NCBI GenBank assembly: GCA_963789175.1
Contig: CAWBJO010000007.1
Coordinates: 744,001 to 808,000, forward strand
Reading direction: 5' to 3'
Origin: CAWBJO01 sp963789175
Lineage (GTDB): Bacteria > Pseudomonadota > Alphaproteobacteria > Rhizobiales > Aestuariivirgaceae
DNA: 64,000 bases
Position numbers and translations under genes: made by a program. Positions 62,101-64,000 of this stretch are shown piece after piece. Numbering within the stretch: position 1 is the stretch's first letter; each line of letters opens with the position of its first letter. A model generated the notes under the pieces. It saw only the letters and a list, made by a program, of their open reading frames with translations. It did not search any database and was not told the origin of the DNA.

Positions 62101-62103
62101 CGC

Positions 62104-62310
62104 CTACTCCGGGAACTTCGAGACGATGATGAACATGGCCGTGCCGACGAGTGTCGTCAGGAACGAATAGGTGTAGAGCGTCATCGAGAACGGTTGCATC
62201 AGCATGACCACGCCGAGCCCGATGATCACGGTGGCGATGTTCTCCCACGGGCCTCGCCGCAGCCGCGCCACCCCTTGGAAGAAGCTCTCGCGCTCGCTGC
62301 CGTTGCTCAT
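62104..62310 (-). CDS. Small membrane protein of the glycerol-type ABC operon (GlpU-like position)
   Basis: 68-residue protein starting MSNGSERESFFQG. One or two hydrophobic stretches (IATVIIGLGVVMLMQPFS and TTLVGTAMFIIV) indicate membrane anchoring. Too short for most annotations but bounded neatly by the ATPase and permease genes (4-base overlap with the permease, 3 bases to the ATPase). A small conserved membrane protein sits at this place in the rhizobial glycerol transporter operon, from general knowledge. Function unknown. Confidence 0.75.
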   Translation of the reverse strand: MSNGSERESFFQGVARLRRGPWENIATVIIGLGVVMLMQPFSMTLYTYSFLTTLVGTAMFIIVSKFPE

Positions 62311-63263
62311 TTGCGTACCGCCCCGAACGTGATGCCGCGCAGCAGGTGCTTGCGCAGAAGTACCGTGAAGACCAGGATCGGGATCAGGAACAGGGTCGTG
62401 CCGCCGCCTACCGCCGGCCAGTCCATGCCGCCCTCGCCGATGATCGTCGGGATGAACGGCGGTGCCGTCTGGGCGCTGCCCGATGTGAGGAGCACGGCAA
62501 AGGCATATTCGTTCCACGCGAAGATCAGGCAGAAGATCGCCGTAGCCGCGATGCCGGTCGCCGCCTGGGGCAGCACGACCTTCCGGAACGCCTGCATCCG
62601 CGTGTATCCGTCGACCAGTGCCGCCTCCTCGTATTCCTTCGGGATCTCGTCGATGAACCCCTTGAGCAGCCACACGGCGAGCGACACGTTGACGGCCGTG
62701 TAGAGCAGGATCATGCCGAGCGCCGTGTCGGAAAGCCCGAGATCCCGGTACATGAGGTAGATGGGGATGGCGACGGCGATCGGCGGCATCATGCGCGTCG
62801 ACAGGATGAAGAACAGCAGGTCGTCCTTGAGTGGCACCCGGAAGCGCGAGAATCCATAGGCCGCCAGCACACCGAGCACCACGGCGCAGAACGTCGAACC
62901 GAAGGCGATGATGAGCGAATTCACGAATCGCGGCCAGTAGTTGGACGCCCCGGCGATCACCATGTCGCGGCTGCGGGTGATCTCGTCGCACTCCGTCGTC
63001 GGCGGCCCCAGCGCGTCGATGTAGTCCTGCGTCTGTCGCGTCCGCGTCGTGAACAGGTTGCAGTAACCCTCGAGCGATGGTTCGAAGATCACCTTCGGCG
63101 GATAGGATATCGAATCGGGCGGTGTCTTGAAGCCGGTGATGAAGATCCAGAACAGCGGGACCATGGTGATGAGCGCGTAGAGGACGACGAGCGTCGCCGC
63201 CACCCATTTCGCCCGCGGCGACGGTTCGACCACCGAATGCGCCGTGCTGAGATAGCGCGTCAT
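62307..63263 (-). CDS. ABC transporter permease (MalG-like), polyol/glycerol type
   Basis: 318-residue inner-membrane subunit. About six membrane spans with an N-terminal cytoplasmic start, and the docking loop EYEEAALVDGYTRMQAFRKV (EAA motif). A larger extracytoplasmic loop (residues about 45-110, with Cys residues at about 68 and 91) lies after the first span, unusual for MalG-type proteins. Overlaps the upstream permease gene by 4 bases. Confidence 0.93.
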   Translation of the reverse strand: MTRYLSTAHSVVEPSPRAKWVAATLVVLYALITMVPLFWIFITGFKTPPDSISYPPKVIFEPSLEGYCNLFTTRTRQTQDYIDALGPPTTECDEITRSRDMVIAGASNYWPRFVNSLIIAFGSTFCAVVLGVLAAYGFSRFRVPLKDDLLFFILSTRMMPPIAVAIPIYLMYRDLGLSDTALGMILLYTAVNVSLAVWLLKGFIDEIPKEYEEAALVDGYTRMQAFRKVVLPQAATGIAATAIFCLIFAWNEYAFAVLLTSGSAQTAPPFIPTIIGEGGMDWPAVGGGTTLFLIPILVFTVLLRKHLLRGITFGAVRK

Positions 63264-64000
63264 CGCTGCTTCACCCGGTTGAGCGCCTTCACGTAGATGT
63301 TGGCGAGCCCGAAGACGGTGACGAACAGGATGATCGCGAAGGCCGACGAATAGCCCGTCCGCCACTTCTCGAAGGCCTCGCGCTTCAGCGTGATCGACGC
63401 GACCTCGGTGACCGAGCCCGGTCCGCCACCGGTGAGCAGGTTCACCATGTCGAACATCTTGAAGTTCTCGATGCCGCGGAACAGCACCGCCAGCATGATG
63501 AAGGGCAGCGCCATGGGCAGCGTGATCGACCAGAACTGCCGCCATTTGGAGGCGCGGTCGACCTCCGCCGCCTCGTAGATGTAGCCCGGTATCGATCTGA
63601 GCCCGGCGAGGCAGATCAGCATGACGTACGGCGTCCACATCCAGGTGTCGACGATGACGATCGCCCACGGCGCTAGGTTCACCGAGCCGGTCATCTCGAA
63701 GGACGACGGCGGAATGCCGGTGAAGAACGAGACGATGTAGTTGAAGAGTCCGATCTGCGGCTGGTACAGGAACCGCCAGAAATTGCCGACCACCGCCGGC
63801 GACAGCATCATCGGGATGAGGATCACGGTGGTCCAGAAGCCGTGGCCGCGGAATTTGCGGTCGAGAAGATAGGCGAGCCCGAAGCCGATCACCGTCTGCA
63901 GCACGATCGTCCAGATGACGAAATGCGCCGTCGACTGCATCGCCGCCCAGGTGTCGGAATTGCTCAGGATCGCGGTGTAGTTGTCGATCCCGACGTTCTT
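63260..64000 (-). CDS. ABC transporter permease (MalF-like), polyol/glycerol type, 5' partial
   Basis: The frame is open to the window edge, so the start is outside. The visible 246 residues hold about five membrane spans and the docking loop YIYEAAEVDRASKWRQFWSI. Typical LLTGGGPGSVTEV follows. First visible gene of the transporter part of the operon, paired with the MalG-like permease. Confidence 0.9.
   Translation of the reverse strand, partial: KNVGIDNYTAILSNSDTWAAMQSTAHFVIWTIVLQTVIGFGLAYLLDRKFRGHGFWTTVILIPMMLSPAVVGNFWRFLYQPQIGLFNYIVSFFTGIPPSSFEMTGSVNLAPWAIVIVDTWMWTPYVMLICLAGLRSIPGYIYEAAEVDRASKWRQFWSITLPMALPFIMLAVLFRGIENFKMFDMVNLLTGGGPGSVTEVASITLKREAFEKWRTGYSSAFAIILFVTVFGLANIYVKALNRVKQR

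Noticed and set aside
1..64000. CRISPR arrays, tRNA or rRNA genes, insertion sequences, prophage genes
   Set aside because: No direct repeat arrays, transposase motifs, phage genes or cloverleaf-like conserved tRNA sequences were seen on reading both strands.

Overview
The window is GC-rich, almost fully coding and organised as tightly packed operons with 4-base ATGA/GTGA overlaps. The gene content points to an alphaproteobacterium, most likely Hyphomicrobiales (Rhizobiales) or a close relative: Tat-type Dpp substrate-binding proteins, PreTA, a non-fused Dha PTS beside a Glp-type ABC transporter, FadR/GntR sugar-acid regulation and a pyrrolysine-free MttB homologue. No rRNA, tRNA, IS element, prophage or CRISPR array was seen. 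It reads as a catabolic island: five ABC import systems or parts of them, each joined to enzymes for what it imports, plus a few housekeeping genes.

Layout. 2-3094 (+): the end of a sugar-type ABC ATPase, then a GH63/MGH1-like glycosidase broken by an apparent one-base frameshift. 3091-5388 (-): GAF-PAS-GGDEF-EAL protein. 5693-5986 (-): HU with its own terminator. 6161-9787 (+): RumA/RlmD-like methyltransferase, LOG-family protein, beta-CASP metallo-hydrolase. 9976-16396 (+): Dpp-type ABC operon whose last ATPase gene runs in frame into a dienelactone hydrolase and an NTF2-like domain. 16415-18559 (-): D-lyxose isomerase and xylulokinase. 18733-27853 (+): nine-gene nucleoside uptake and salvage operon (BMP-type ABC transporter, cdd, PNP, deoC, deoA, deoB). 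27854-30548 (-): preTA, with a RutR-like box upstream. 30627-36525 (-): xylB-xylA, two TIM-barrel epimerase/isomerase genes and a Gfo/Idh/MocA dehydrogenase. 36874-38742 (+): ABC exporter. 38751-43800: divergent sugar-acid cluster (gntR, aldo/keto reductase, SDR and FAH hydrolase on minus; UxaA-type dehydratase on plus) around a perfect palindrome.

43855-55565: a CocE-type hydrolase, a second Dpp-type ABC transporter and a TetR regulator on plus face a trimethylamine-dehydrogenase-like flavoprotein and an MttB homologue on minus. The two transcription units start at closely similar 24-bp inverted repeats (43819-43842 and 55576-55599), so they look like one regulon for importing and dismantling a methylated-amine compound. 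This is the most novel-looking part of the window. 55656-64000 (-): a complete Dha kinase PTS (DhaK, DhaL, DhaM, HPr and EI as separate proteins, plus a small HTH protein) downstream of a glycerol-type ABC transporter that runs off the window.

Central logic: pentoses, lyxose, nucleosides, pyrimidines, deoxy-sugars, dihydroxyacetone/glycerol and a putative methylated-amine conjugate are each imported or processed by a dedicated unit, several with a visible operator.
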